A stretch of 64,000 nucleotides of DNA from NCBI GenBank assembly GCA_942491735.1, contig CALOCN010000014.1, forward strand, positions 2,232,001-2,296,000, given 5' to 3'. The notes under the pieces were generated by a model. It worked only from the letters and a program-made list of their open reading frames with translations. It made no database searches and was not told where the DNA came from. Shown piece by piece: positions 51,217-61,047 of this stretch. The stretch comes from CALOCN01 sp942491735 (GTDB lineage Bacteria > Eisenbacteria > RBG-16-71-46 > JABDJR01). The translations under genes were made by a program, and so were the position numbers. Each line of letters opens with the position of its first letter. The stretch's first letter is position 1.

Positions 51217-53673
51217 TCAGCGTGCCTCGGAGCCAATGGATTCCAGCGTTCCATGTGTACCATAGTACGCGCCGTAGAGCCACCGTAGCCAGGGGATGCG
51301 CCGCACATAACCGTATGTTTCACGGTACCCGATGCATTCGATGAAGACCTCCCCGGTGTCTCCACCCGCGCGCTCGATCCACTCGTAGACCTTGCCCTCG
51401 CCCGCGTTGTACCCGGCGAGTGTGGGCAACACCTCATCCCCGAACTCCGCCATACGCTCGGCAAGAAACCCGGTTCCCAGGGCGATGTTCACCGAGGGAC
51501 GAAACAGCGCCTCGACCCCGAGCGGGGGGGCGTCCCCCGCGTTGATCATCCGGGTCAACGTCGCGGGCAGGATCTGCATGAGTCCACGCGCATCGGCCCG
51601 CGAGACCGCCATCGGGTCGTACAGGCTCTCCTGTCGCATGAGGGCCCAGATCAACTCCGGCTCCAGGCCGCGGTGGGTTGCCTGGGCCGTCACGTCCGCG
51701 TGGTAGCACGCCGGGTAGAAAAGCCGATCGTATCCTCCCTGATGGGGATGCGTGGAGGGGAGCAGGGAGCGGCACCGGTTCGCCCAGCGCACGCCCTCCG
51801 GAAACAGGTCGTGGGCGGTGGCGGCAAAGGTCAGCGCCTCGAGAAGGGCCGTGTTGCTGCCGTCGACATCCACGGCCCGGGTCCATTCGAGTCGGGCCTG
51901 GGCCGGCTGCCCCAGTTCCGCGAGCCGCAATCCGCGCAGGTAGTGCTGCTTGACCGGATCCGCCCATCCGACCTCCTCGGCCAGGGAGCGCAGGGGAAGG
52001 GACGGGTCCAGGGGGCAGGCCTCGGGTCGGTCGGGGGGCGTGCTGCGGATGTCGTACCGTGCTCTCAACGCTACCCCGTAGTAGTCCGCGGGCATGCTCC
52101 GGGCCGCTCCGGCCCGCGCCGCCCGCTGTGCCTCTTCCGGCCGACCCAACTCGGTGAGCACGCGTGCCGTCCAGAAAGCGGCCTGCTCTTCATCCTCCGC
52201 CTCCCGACTCTCGCGGAACGCGGCGCGAAAGTCCTCGAGGGCGCCTTCGAGGTTCCCCTGACGATACCGGTCGAAGCCCCGTCGGAACCGGGCGTCCCGG
52301 GCCCGGCTGTGCTGGGGATGCCGCGTGATGAGCAGGCTGTAGGTCGTTTCGGCCTCGGCCCACCGGGCCAGGCTCTCGTACTCCCGCCCCAGTTCCCAGT
52401 TCGCCGCGACCCCGTCGGAGTTGGCCTCGTCCAGGAGCGAGCGGTAGAGCGGGTCCATGGTCGCGATGCGACCGGTATTGCGATGGATGCGGGCCAGGAT
52501 GAGCGTGGCTTCCCTGGCGTCCTCGGCCCGCTGTGCATCCCGCAGGGACTCCAGGATCGGCTCGGCGTCCCGGTACCGCTTGGCGCGGTAGAGGTAGCGG
52601 GAGAGTCGCAGCCCCACGTCCTCGCGGATGGCGCGTGGCTCCGTCGGATCGTCCAGGACGGCCATCATCCAGGGCAACGCCGTACTGCCCTGCACCGGCA
52701 ACATGCGTTCGCGCAGGAGGACCTCCTGTCCCCGCGCCACTGCCAGCGAGGGGTCGTCCTTGCCCAGGTCGATTCGGGTGGCCAGGGCCTCGTCGGCCAG
52801 ACGCGAGGTGCCGAAGCGGTTGACCAGGGCCTCCAGTTCCAACGCGGCTTCCCGGACATAGCCCTGGGCCAACAGGGCCTCGGCCAGGAACGCCCGCAAC
52901 TCGGGGCTGTCCGCGTGCGGGAGGGAGAGGCGGGCTTCCTGGACCGACGCGGCGGCATCCCCCCGCTCGAGCATGGCCCGGGCCCGGGTGAGCCGGACGC
53001 GCGGGACGCGCAGGCTGCGGACGTTCTCGGCGACGAGGGCATCGGCCCACTGCACCGCCGCACTGTCCTCCCCCGCCTGGTCGGCGATGGCCCACAGCCG
53101 GTACAACGCTTCGTCCCGCAGCAGGAATGTTTCGCGAGCGGCAATGCCGCACGCCACTTCGGCGAGCAGGATGGGATCGCCGATGCGTTCCCGCGACATG
53201 TGATCCGCGTTGGCGACCTGGATCGCGGCGAGCCCCACCGCAAGGGAGACCCGGCCACGACTGGGCGAGCCCTCCGGGGGAAAGCTGTTTCCCCACACGG
53301 AGAGGAGCGCTTCGGACCACTCCGGTCGTCGTTCCGACAGGGCCAACTCGAGCCAGGTTCCGCGCTCGGGCCAGGGGAGTTCGTGCAGGAGTTCCGGTGT
53401 GCGGATGGCCTCCTCGAGGGTGCGCAACGCTTCGGTGCGCGTGTGCCCGGCCTGTCGGAGGGCAACGCCGTCCCCGTGGAACACCGCCACCACCAGGGCG
53501 CGTCGGGAGGTCACCACGGAATCCATCGCGGCGGTCAGGGTGGCCGTATCGGTTGTGGCGTGGGCGAGGGAAACGGGAAAGAAGACAGCGGCCAGGGACC
53601 ACGCAAGAACCCCGGCACGCGCGGCAAGCGCGCCCATGGCCCGCTCCCGGCCTGTTCTTCGAGTCCTGTTCAT
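51217..53673 (-). CDS. Soluble lytic murein transglycosylase (SLT family)
   Basis: Exported muramidase-like enzyme of 818 residues that cleaves peptidoglycan with 1,6-anhydro product. A signal peptide (AGVLAWSLAAVFFPVSLAHA) is followed by a long superhelical TPR-like region (about 40-640). The SLT domain has catalytic Glu 682 in MRQESLYDPMAVSRADARGLMQI, then NIALGTGFLA and AGYNAGEGKVYEW. It is longer than E. coli Slt70 (645). ATG at 53673 overlaps the stop of the upstream metalloprotease (ATGA), so the start is firm. Confidence 0.92.
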   Translation of the reverse strand: MNRTRRTGRERAMGALAARAGVLAWSLAAVFFPVSLAHATTDTATLTAAMDSVVTSRRALVVAVFHGDGVALRQAGHTRTEALRTLEEAIRTPELLHELPWPERGTWLELALSERRPEWSEALLSVWGNSFPPEGSPSRGRVSLAVGLAAIQVANADHMSRERIGDPILLAEVACGIAARETFLLRDEALYRLWAIADQAGEDSAAVQWADALVAENVRSLRVPRVRLTRARAMLERGDAAASVQEARLSLPHADSPELRAFLAEALLAQGYVREAALELEALVNRFGTSRLADEALATRIDLGKDDPSLAVARGQEVLLRERMLPVQGSTALPWMMAVLDDPTEPRAIREDVGLRLSRYLYRAKRYRDAEPILESLRDAQRAEDAREATLILARIHRNTGRIATMDPLYRSLLDEANSDGVAANWELGREYESLARWAEAETTYSLLITRHPQHSRARDARFRRGFDRYRQGNLEGALEDFRAAFRESREAEDEEQAAFWTARVLTELGRPEEAQRAARAGAARSMPADYYGVALRARYDIRSTPPDRPEACPLDPSLPLRSLAEEVGWADPVKQHYLRGLRLAELGQPAQARLEWTRAVDVDGSNTALLEALTFAATAHDLFPEGVRWANRCRSLLPSTHPHQGGYDRLFYPACYHADVTAQATHRGLEPELIWALMRQESLYDPMAVSRADARGLMQILPATLTRMINAGDAPPLGVEALFRPSVNIALGTGFLAERMAEFGDEVLPTLAGYNAGEGKVYEWIERAGGDTGEVFIECIGYRETYGYVRRIPWLRWLYGAYYGTHGTLESIGSEAR

Positions 53674-56294
53674 CGTGTCACGACCAGTTTGACGGTGGAA
53701 ACCGAGGCGTCGGGGGCCCGAGCTTGCAGGAAATACACTCCAGCGGCAACCGGAGTTCCGAACGCATTGCGTCCGTCCCATGCGGTGGTGCGTGTACCGG
53801 GACCGGCGACCGCGAGGGACTGTTGCCGCACCACACCTCCCGCGGCGTCCAGCACGGCCAAGGTGTACGTCCCGGCGGGCGCGTCCGCGTCCACGATCAG
53901 GGTCCAGGTCTGGGTAGCGCCACCCGGGAGCGGATTGGGCGCGGCGGTGATGCGGGCCGTGCTGCCCAGCGACGGCCCGGGAATCGAAAGGAGCCGGGTG
54001 TCCCAGGTCGCGGGACCGTCGATCTCCACGCTCACCCAGTCGACCCGGGCCTGGGGTCCCATCCCCGACAGGGCGACCTCGAGTACCCTGCCGGCGGTGC
54101 CGTTCCAATGGGCCTCACCCAGGGGCCAGGTTGCAGTCACCGCCGGGACACCCTCCCACAAGGTGATCCGGGCCGGCACGCCGTTCGATTGCGCCAGGAC
54201 CCGTACCCGACGTGGATCCTCCGCTACCTGCTCCAGGACGAACTCGTTGGTGGATCGCGCTCCCAGGGTGGCATCCCGAACGGTCCAGGAGCCTTCCCCG
54301 CCGTCGTAATCGCTGGTCAAACGCAACCGCAGTCGAACCGTTTCCCCCCCAACCGCGGATCCGAGGGCATCCAGACGATCCCCATGGCCCGACAAGGCAT
54401 CCATCCCGGCCAGCACGCTTCCCCCCGTGCGCAGGATGGTGTATCCCCAACCGGTCCCGGGGGCCAGGATCTCCTGCGGGCCGTTCTGCCGTACGAGTTC
54501 GACCCGGATCCCATCCAGGGCGAGATCCGGCGCGAGCGCCTCGATGGCCCAGGCATGATCCAGGAGCAGCGCCGCCCGGGGCCGGGGCCCGGAGGTCGTG
54601 CTCAGCGGAACCCGGAACCAGGGGCTCAGGAGCGACGTGTCCAGAAACGGGTCGAAGGGACCCGTGGCAACCCACTGGTCGGCAACGAATTCCCATGGGG
54701 ACTCGCCCCGGGTGGTCACCACCTCGTAGGACTCCAGGTCCCGGGCCAGTCCCCCCGCCCCGAAACGGACCCAGACCGTATCGACCACCGTTTCGAGGGT
54801 CCAGAGACTGGTCACCTCGAGGACCAGGGGAACCAGGTCCCCGGTGCCCCCGGCGGCCTCCGGCTCGAGGACCAAGACCAGACCGTCCGAGAAAACCACG
54901 TCGTTGCCGGGGACGGTGAACCGGTTCGTCGTCGTCCGCGTGAGCGACCCATCCGGGGTCCTGAAATACACCCGGCTCGTGTCCGGCCATTGGGCGCGCA
55001 GATCCACGGAGCCGCCGGAAATCGATGTGTTGGCGACCCGGACCGCAAGGGTCCGGTTGTTGTTGTCGAGGATCACCCGCTCCACGGACAAGGCGGGTAG
55101 GCCATCCCGATAGGCGCGCACCCCCATCGGGTCGAACTCGAGCACGACGCCCGAAGGGAGACCCTCCGGGTATTGGAGCGACGGCGACGAGAGGTCATCG
55201 AGACGTGCCGTGCAATCCCCGAAACCGGGACAAACCTGTGCCCGCAACTCGACCAGGGCGCGGGTGCAACTCCCGTTGAATCCTTCCCGGGCATCCACGA
55301 AGTAGACCAGCCATCCGGGTTCGGGGGCGTTGAGGCCGTTGGCTCCCGTGCGTCGCTCCACCAGGAAGTACCGGTCGGGATCCGAGGTGGCGGCGCGGAT
55401 GTACTGGGTTTCATCATCCAGGGGAACGGTGATGAGAGGGGCCCCCAGGACGCCGTGGTCCCGGGTCGGCTCGCTCACGAAGCCCAGTTCCTGCCTGCTG
55501 TAGGCGGAAAGCGTCGACGGGGCCTGTCCCTCATCCAGGTTCGCCCCGGTCGCCATGAGCGCCACGTCGCCGACCCCGGGGCCCGGACACAGCCCGTTGC
55601 GGGTGTAGAGATCCGGAAACCCGAAGAGATGTCCCGTCTCGTGCGCCCACACGCCGATCGCGTCCTGGGTCGAGGCCAAGGCGTAGGGGAAGAAGGTTGC
55701 GTCCCCGTACACCTGCTGCTCCAGCAGATCGAAGGCGTGGGGAAGAAGGACCGAGCAGTCCTGCCCCACCTCCCCTTCCAGGGCGGGCGGACCGGAATGC
55801 AACACGAGCAACCCGTCCACGATGCCGTCACCGGTATTGTCGAACCGTCGGAAGTCCACCGCATCGACGGAGCGGGTGATTGCTTCCTCGACCAGCCGCC
55901 GCGCGTTGTTGGGATAGGCGAAGCGTGGATCCCCGTGACAATTCGCGAAGGTGGAACCCTCCGCGTACCAGGTGCGCGGCATCCAGGCCTCCAACTCGGG
56001 AGCCAGGGTGACCTCGATGCGGAGTCGGTCGCCGGTCGCGCCCAGGTAGTAGCCTCGCAGGGCGTCCAGTGCCTCGTCGTTGAGGCGTGCCTGGAGATCG
56101 CCGCCCCCCACGATCCGATCCTCCGGGAAACGGATGGGCACCACCACCAGGCGATACACCGTCGGCTCGTTGCCCGGGATCAGCTGGAAGAACTCGGGTT
56201 GAAGCTTCACCGCCGGGGTGGCCGCGGCGTCGACCCCCCAGACGATCAGCATGGCTAGGGAGAGCAGTACCCGAGCCGGACTCAAGCGCATCAT
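53670..56294 (-). CDS. Secreted M6-like metalloprotease with C-terminal sorting tail
   Basis: An 874-residue exported protease. A signal peptide covers about residues 1-25. The catalytic domain has RFDNTGDGIVDGLLVLHSG and the zinc motif HETGHLFGFPDLY (His 218, Glu 219, His 222, Asp 228), the HExxHxxGxxD pattern of M6/immune inhibitor A relatives. Beta-rich domains follow, and the end is a FlgD/type IX-like tail (ITAAPNPLPGGATQTW to WDGRNAFGTPVAAGVYFLQA). The start ATG-ATG has GGAG five bases upstream. It lies 28 bases after guaA and overlaps the transglycosylase gene, so it appears to be read from the purine operon. Confidence 0.88.
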   Translation of the reverse strand: MMRLSPARVLLSLAMLIVWGVDAAATPAVKLQPEFFQLIPGNEPTVYRLVVVPIRFPEDRIVGGGDLQARLNDEALDALRGYYLGATGDRLRIEVTLAPELEAWMPRTWYAEGSTFANCHGDPRFAYPNNARRLVEEAITRSVDAVDFRRFDNTGDGIVDGLLVLHSGPPALEGEVGQDCSVLLPHAFDLLEQQVYGDATFFPYALASTQDAIGVWAHETGHLFGFPDLYTRNGLCPGPGVGDVALMATGANLDEGQAPSTLSAYSRQELGFVSEPTRDHGVLGAPLITVPLDDETQYIRAATSDPDRYFLVERRTGANGLNAPEPGWLVYFVDAREGFNGSCTRALVELRAQVCPGFGDCTARLDDLSSPSLQYPEGLPSGVVLEFDPMGVRAYRDGLPALSVERVILDNNNRTLAVRVANTSISGGSVDLRAQWPDTSRVYFRTPDGSLTRTTTNRFTVPGNDVVFSDGLVLVLEPEAAGGTGDLVPLVLEVTSLWTLETVVDTVWVRFGAGGLARDLESYEVVTTRGESPWEFVADQWVATGPFDPFLDTSLLSPWFRVPLSTTSGPRPRAALLLDHAWAIEALAPDLALDGIRVELVRQNGPQEILAPGTGWGYTILRTGGSVLAGMDALSGHGDRLDALGSAVGGETVRLRLRLTSDYDGGEGSWTVRDATLGARSTNEFVLEQVAEDPRRVRVLAQSNGVPARITLWEGVPAVTATWPLGEAHWNGTAGRVLEVALSGMGPQARVDWVSVEIDGPATWDTRLLSIPGPSLGSTARITAAPNPLPGGATQTWTLIVDADAPAGTYTLAVLDAAGGVVRQQSLAVAGPGTRTTAWDGRNAFGTPVAAGVYFLQARAPDASVSTVKLVVTR

Positions 56295-56322
56295 GGCGCT
56301 CCGATCAGCCCTGGGGTGGAGG

Positions 56323-57852
56323 TCATTCCCATTCGATGGTGGCGGGGGGTTTGCTCGTCACATCATATACCACGCGATTGACGCCGGGGAGGCTGTTCAC
56401 GATCCGGTTGGCCACCGTACCCAGGACCTCGGGGGGCATGGGAAACCAATCCGCGGTCATCCCATCGGTGCTGGTCACAGCCCGCAGCGCGATCACGTTG
56501 GCGTAGGTGCGTTCGTCCCCCATCACCCCCACCGAGCGCACCGGGAGGAGGACCGCGAACGCCTGCCAGATGTCGTCGTACAGACCGAACTCGTGCAGGG
56601 CATCGATGTAGATGCGATCCGCCTCGCGCAGGGTCTCGGCGTCCTTCCGGGTGACCGGTCCCAGGATACGCACGGCGAGCCCCGGGCCGGGGAACGGATG
56701 CCGTCCCACCACCTTCTCCGGGAGCCCCAGCTGGCGACCCAACTCCCGCACCTCGTCCTTGAACAGTTCCCGCAGGGGCTCGACCAGTTCCAGGTCCATG
56801 TGTTCGGGGAGTCCCCCCACGTTGTGGTGGGACTTGATGGTGGCGGACGGTCCGGCTACCGAGACGCTCTCGATCACGTCGGGATAGAGGGTGCCCTGGG
56901 CGAGGAACGTGGCTCCCTCGATCGTCCGGGCCTCTTCCTCGAACACCCGGATGAACTCCTCGCCGATGATCTTCCGCTTGCGCTCCGGATCCTCGACCCC
57001 GGCCAGCCGGGTCAGGAACCGATCGCTGGCGTCGACGTCCCGGATGGTCAGACCGAATTCCTCGCCGAGCACGGTGAGCACTTCCTGGACCTCTCCGGTT
57101 CGCAGCAGACCGTGATCCACGAACACGCTGGTCAACCGGTCGCCGATGGCCCGGTGCAGCAGACAGGCCACCACGGCGGAGTCCACTCCCCCGCTCAGTC
57201 CACAGATGACCCGGCCCTGCTCGCCAACCTGTTCCCGTATCTTCCCGATCGCGTGGTCGAGGAAGTCGGCCAGGTTCCAGTTCGCCTCTGCCCCGCAGAC
57301 CCCGAACACGAAGTTGCGCAGCAGGGTCGTGCCATGCTCGGTGTGGGCCACCTCGGGATGGAACTGGATCCCGTAGAACCCACGTTGGCGATCCTCCGTC
57401 GCGGCCACGATGCCGTCCCGCGTCCGGGCGTCGACGGTAAACCCCTCGGGCAACCCGGTGACCGAATCCCCGTGGCTCATCCAGACCGTGGAGGTTTCGG
57501 GAAAGCCCTGCAGCAGGGTTCCCTCGCCGTCCCGCTGGACCACGGCCCGCCCGTACTCCCCTTGCCCGACATGGGCCACATGACCACCGAGTTGATCCAC
57601 CATGACCTGGAGTCCATAGCAAACGCCCAGGATCGGCACGCCCAGGGACAGCACCCCGGGGTCCGGTTTGGGTGGCTCGCCGCGGTACACGCTCGCCGGT
57701 CCTCCGGACAGGACAATGCCCTCCGGGGCCTTCTCCCGGATCGCGTCCAGGGACATGGAGTAGGGGTGGATTTCGCAGTACACCCCCTGTTCCCGCACCC
57801 GGCGGGCAATGAGCTGGGTGAACTGTGATCCGAAATCAAGAACGAGAATCAT
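56323..57852 (-). CDS. guaA: GMP synthase (glutamine-hydrolysing)
   Basis: Converts XMP to GMP. It has 509 residues. The amidotransferase domain starts MILVLDFGSQFTQLIARR, with the nucleophile Cys 78 in GVCYGLQ and the His/Glu in IQFHPEVAHT. The ATP pyrophosphatase domain has the P-loop SGGVDSAV, and the C-terminal dimerisation domain carries HPFPGPGLAVR and ends NRVVYDVTSKPPATIEWE, the conserved GuaA ending. It follows purH by nine bases with GGGAG six bases before the ATG. Confidence 0.97.
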   Translation of the reverse strand: MILVLDFGSQFTQLIARRVREQGVYCEIHPYSMSLDAIREKAPEGIVLSGGPASVYRGEPPKPDPGVLSLGVPILGVCYGLQVMVDQLGGHVAHVGQGEYGRAVVQRDGEGTLLQGFPETSTVWMSHGDSVTGLPEGFTVDARTRDGIVAATEDRQRGFYGIQFHPEVAHTEHGTTLLRNFVFGVCGAEANWNLADFLDHAIGKIREQVGEQGRVICGLSGGVDSAVVACLLHRAIGDRLTSVFVDHGLLRTGEVQEVLTVLGEEFGLTIRDVDASDRFLTRLAGVEDPERKRKIIGEEFIRVFEEEARTIEGATFLAQGTLYPDVIESVSVAGPSATIKSHHNVGGLPEHMDLELVEPLRELFKDEVRELGRQLGLPEKVVGRHPFPGPGLAVRILGPVTRKDAETLREADRIYIDALHEFGLYDDIWQAFAVLLPVRSVGVMGDERTYANVIALRAVTSTDGMTADWFPMPPEVLGTVANRIVNSLPGVNRVVYDVTSKPPATIEWE

Positions 57853-57861
57853 CGGGTCTCC

Positions 57862-59412
57862 CTAGTGCTTGAAACTCCGCCGCCCGGTAAACACCATGGC
57901 CAACCCGTGCTCGTTCGCCGCGGCAATGACCTCGTCATCCTTGACGGATCCTCCCGGCTGGATGATCGCGGTGGCGCCCGCCGCCGCCGCGGCGTCGATG
58001 CCGTCCCGGAACGGGAAGAACGCATCCGAGGCGAGCACCCGGGTTCCCGAGGGAAGCTCGGCCCGCGCCGCCCGATCCGCAGCCTGTTTCACCGCGTCGA
58101 CCCGGGAGGTTTGCCCACACCCGAGCCCGACCATCCCGTCCCCGGCTCCGAGCACGATGGCGTTGGACTTGGCATGACGACACATGATCCACGCCGTCTC
58201 GAGGGCCGCTGCTTCCTCCGGGGTCGGCTCGCGGCGGGAAACGACGGCGCGTTCCACATCCCCCCGCTCCCCGTCCGGAGTCTGCACGAGCCACCCACCG
58301 GCCACCGGCCGGATCTCAAGCCCCAGCGGCGGACCGGACACCTCCGCCTCGACCACCCGGAGGTTCTTCTTCCGGCCCAGGATCTCCAGGGCCGCCGGCT
58401 CGACGGAGGGAGCGACGATGCACTCGAGAAAGATCTCCTGCATGGCCCCGGCGGCGGCGGCGGTGAGCGGGCGGTTGAGCGCCACGATGCCTCCGAACGC
58501 ACTCAACGGATCCGCGGCAAGGGCTCTTCGGTACGCCTGTTCCATGTCCGCATGGAACCCCACCCCGCACGGGTTGAGATGCTTGACGATGACCGCGGCC
58601 GGTTCCCCGAACGCGCCGGCAAGCCGGTAGGCCGCATCGAGGTCGAGATAGTTGTTGTAGGAAAGCGCCTTCCCCTGATGCTGTCGCAGCGCGGCCAACC
58701 CATGCGGGGCACTCCCGGCCGGCCGGTAGAGCGCTCCCTCCTGGTGCGGGTTCTCGCCATAGCGCAACGAGGCCACCCGGCTCAGACTCAGGGGGATGCG
58801 CTCCCGCAGGACCGGCGCCTCGGGGGGATCGATCAGCGGGCCCAGCCGCTCGGTGATGCTGCCGTCGTAGGATCCGGTGCGACGGAAAACCTTCAGGGCC
58901 AGTTCCCGGGCCAGGGGGACCGGCACGCCCTTCTCCAGGTGCCCGATCACCCGGCCGTAGTCCTCGGGGTCGCAGACCACGACGACGTGCTCCGAGTTCT
59001 TGGCCGCGGCGCGCAGCAGGGTCGGGCCGCCGATGTCGATCTCCTCGATCAACTCGGCCAGGGGAACGTCGGTCCGCGCCGCCACCGTCTCGAAGGGATA
59101 CAGATTGACCACCACCAGATCAATGGGTTCCACGTTGAGCTGGACCAGTTGCTCCATGTGGGCCGGCTTGCTCCGGTCGGCCAGGATGCCGGCGTGGATC
59201 ACCGGGTGCAGGGTCTTCACCCGTCCGTCCAGGCACTCGGGAAACCCGGTGATCTCGCTGACCTCGGTCACCTCGGTACCGCTCTCCCGCAGACAGGCCG
59301 CGCTTCCCCCGGTGGAGATCACGGTCACGCCGGCCCGCGTCAAGGCACGCCCCAGGACGTCGAGGCCGGTCTTGTCCGACACGCTGACCAGGGCCCGACG
59401 AATCCGGATCAT
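57862..59412 (-). CDS. purH: Bifunctional AICAR transformylase / IMP cyclohydrolase
   Basis: Catalyses the last two steps of IMP synthesis. It has 516 residues. The N-terminal MGS-like cyclohydrolase domain has RALVSVSDKTGLDVLGRAL and STGGSAACLRESG. The transformylase domain has RYGENPHQEGALY, LSYNNYLDLDAA, KHLNPCGVG and the end AMVFTGRRSFKH. ATG at 59412 overlaps the purC stop (ATGA), coupling the two. Confidence 0.97.
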   Translation of the reverse strand: MIRIRRALVSVSDKTGLDVLGRALTRAGVTVISTGGSAACLRESGTEVTEVSEITGFPECLDGRVKTLHPVIHAGILADRSKPAHMEQLVQLNVEPIDLVVVNLYPFETVAARTDVPLAELIEEIDIGGPTLLRAAAKNSEHVVVVCDPEDYGRVIGHLEKGVPVPLARELALKVFRRTGSYDGSITERLGPLIDPPEAPVLRERIPLSLSRVASLRYGENPHQEGALYRPAGSAPHGLAALRQHQGKALSYNNYLDLDAAYRLAGAFGEPAAVIVKHLNPCGVGFHADMEQAYRRALAADPLSAFGGIVALNRPLTAAAAGAMQEIFLECIVAPSVEPAALEILGRKKNLRVVEAEVSGPPLGLEIRPVAGGWLVQTPDGERGDVERAVVSRREPTPEEAAALETAWIMCRHAKSNAIVLGAGDGMVGLGCGQTSRVDAVKQAADRAARAELPSGTRVLASDAFFPFRDGIDAAAAAGATAIIQPGGSVKDDEVIAAANEHGLAMVFTGRRSFKH

Positions 59413-60344
59413 TTCCAGGTCTCCCGCGTGAAGCGCAGCGGATGCTCCGGATCGACCAGCATGGCGTAGGCCTCACGGTACCGTTGCGCGCTGGCCTCGA
59501 TGACCGCACTGGGCAGTTCGGGTCCGGGGGGCTGCTTGTTCCAGTCCAGGGTATCCAGATAGTCCCGCACGTACTGTTTGTCGAACGACTCCTGGGAGCG
59601 GCCGGCCTCGTAGCGATCGGCCGGCCAGAACCGCGACGAGTCGGGCGTGAGCACCTCGTCGATGAGGATGATCTCGCCGTCCAGCATCCCGAACTCGAAC
59701 TTGGTATCGGCCACGATGATCCCGCGGGTTGCGCAGTAGGCGGTGAGATTCGTGTAGATGGACAACGACAGCGTCCGGAGACGTTCCGCGATGTCCTTCC
59801 CCACGATGTCCGCCATGACGTCGAGGCTGATGTTCTCGTCATGCCCTTCGTCCGCCTTGGTGGAAGGGGTGAAGATGGGTTCCGGCAGTTTCTCCGATTC
59901 CCGCAGACCCTTGGGAAGCTGGATGCCGCACACCGCGCCGGTTCGCTGATAGTCCTTCCAACCCGACCCGGTGATGTACCCCCGCACCACACACTCGACG
60001 TCCAGGCGCCGGGTCTTGCGCACCAGGAGGGATCGACCCTCCAGGACATCCCGATAGGGCTGGAACGGCGCCGGAAAGTCGTCCACCGCCCCCGAAACGT
60101 AGTGATGCGGGACGACGTCGTCGAGCGCATGGAACCAGGCCACGGAAACCTGGGTCAGCATCTGCCCCTTGCCCGGAATCCCTGTGGGCAGGACGACGTC
60201 GAAGGCGGAGATGCGGTCCGTGGCAACCATCAACAGATGGTCGTCGAGGTCGAACAGTTCCCGAACCTTGCCCCGATGGCTCGGTTTCAGGTCACCGAGG
60301 TCGAGGCGTGTTACCGGGGGACCGGTGAAGAGCTGGGAGGCCAT
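59409..60344 (-). CDS. purC: SAICAR synthetase
   Basis: Ligates aspartate to CAIR in purine synthesis. It has 311 residues, close to the longer eukaryote-like or alpha/FCB type. Motifs are HRGKVRELFDLDDHLLMVATDRISAFDVV (seen as HRGKVRELFD and TDRISAFDV), ECVVRGYITGSGWKDYQ, KFEFGMLDGEIILIDEV (ending near DSSRFWPAD) and SFDKQYVRDYL. The start ATG has AAGGAG eleven bases upstream. It overlaps purH at its end. Confidence 0.97.
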   Translation of the reverse strand: MASQLFTGPPVTRLDLGDLKPSHRGKVRELFDLDDHLLMVATDRISAFDVVLPTGIPGKGQMLTQVSVAWFHALDDVVPHHYVSGAVDDFPAPFQPYRDVLEGRSLLVRKTRRLDVECVVRGYITGSGWKDYQRTGAVCGIQLPKGLRESEKLPEPIFTPSTKADEGHDENISLDVMADIVGKDIAERLRTLSLSIYTNLTAYCATRGIIVADTKFEFGMLDGEIILIDEVLTPDSSRFWPADRYEAGRSQESFDKQYVRDYLDTLDWNKQPPGPELPSAVIEASAQRYREAYAMLVDPEHPLRFTRETWK

Positions 60345-60395
60345 GCTGGTCGGTACTCCTTGGTGGGACTGGGGTGGGATTGGATGGAGGCGGCA

Positions 60396-60977
60396 TCAAT
60401 CGCCATAGGTGGCAAGCAGGCTCCTGAGAGCCTCGACGTAGAGAGTGTGTTCCGCTTCGAGAATCCGGGAGGAGAGGGTGTTCACCGTGTCCAGCGGGTC
60501 CACCGGCACCGCGCGCTGCGCCACGATCGGACCGGTATCCACGCCTTCGTCGACCCGATGGACGGTGCAACCACTGACCCGCACGCCGTACTCGAGCGCC
60601 TGGCGCTGGGCATCCAGCCCGGGAAAAGCCGGAAGGAGCGAGGGGTGGATGTTGACCACCCGGCCGGGAAAGGCGCGGAGGAAACCACCCCGGAGAATGC
60701 GCATGAAGCCAGCCAGGGCAACCCATTGGACCCCGGCGTCCTGCAGGATCTCGATGTACTCGGTTTCGGCCGCGGGATCCAGCCGGCCCCCCGGCCGCCG
60801 GGGATCGACATAGCGGGCCGGGACCCCGAACTCGCGGGCCCGGTCCAGGACCGGTGCGTCGGGATGATCCGAAATCACGAGGCCGACCCGGGCCGGGAGG
60901 TCGCCGCGGGCACAAGCCCGCATCAGTGACGCGGCGTTGGACCCGCGACCCGAGGCAAGGATTCCCAGAACCGTCAA
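60396..60977 (-). CDS. purN: Phosphoribosylglycinamide formyltransferase
   Basis: Formyl-THF-dependent conversion of GAR to FGAR. It has 193 residues with LASGRGSNAASLM (phosphate loop), the catalytic Asn/His in NIHPSLLPAFPG, and the Asp in VDEGVDTGPIVAQRAV. The start is TTG at 60977, set by AGGAG six bases upstream and by the normal start of the first beta strand (TVLGILASG). First of purN-purC-purH-guaA, 51 bases before purC. Confidence 0.96.
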   Translation of the reverse strand: MTVLGILASGRGSNAASLMRACARGDLPARVGLVISDHPDAPVLDRAREFGVPARYVDPRRPGGRLDPAAETEYIEILQDAGVQWVALAGFMRILRGGFLRAFPGRVVNIHPSLLPAFPGLDAQRQALEYGVRVSGCTVHRVDEGVDTGPIVAQRAVPVDPLDTVNTLSSRILEAEHTLYVEALRSLLATYGD

Positions 60978-61047
60978 TGCGGGCTCCTGATGGAAAGGGC
61001 TCGTTCCAGAAATGACGCAAGCAATCTACCAAAGCCGTTCGCACCCC

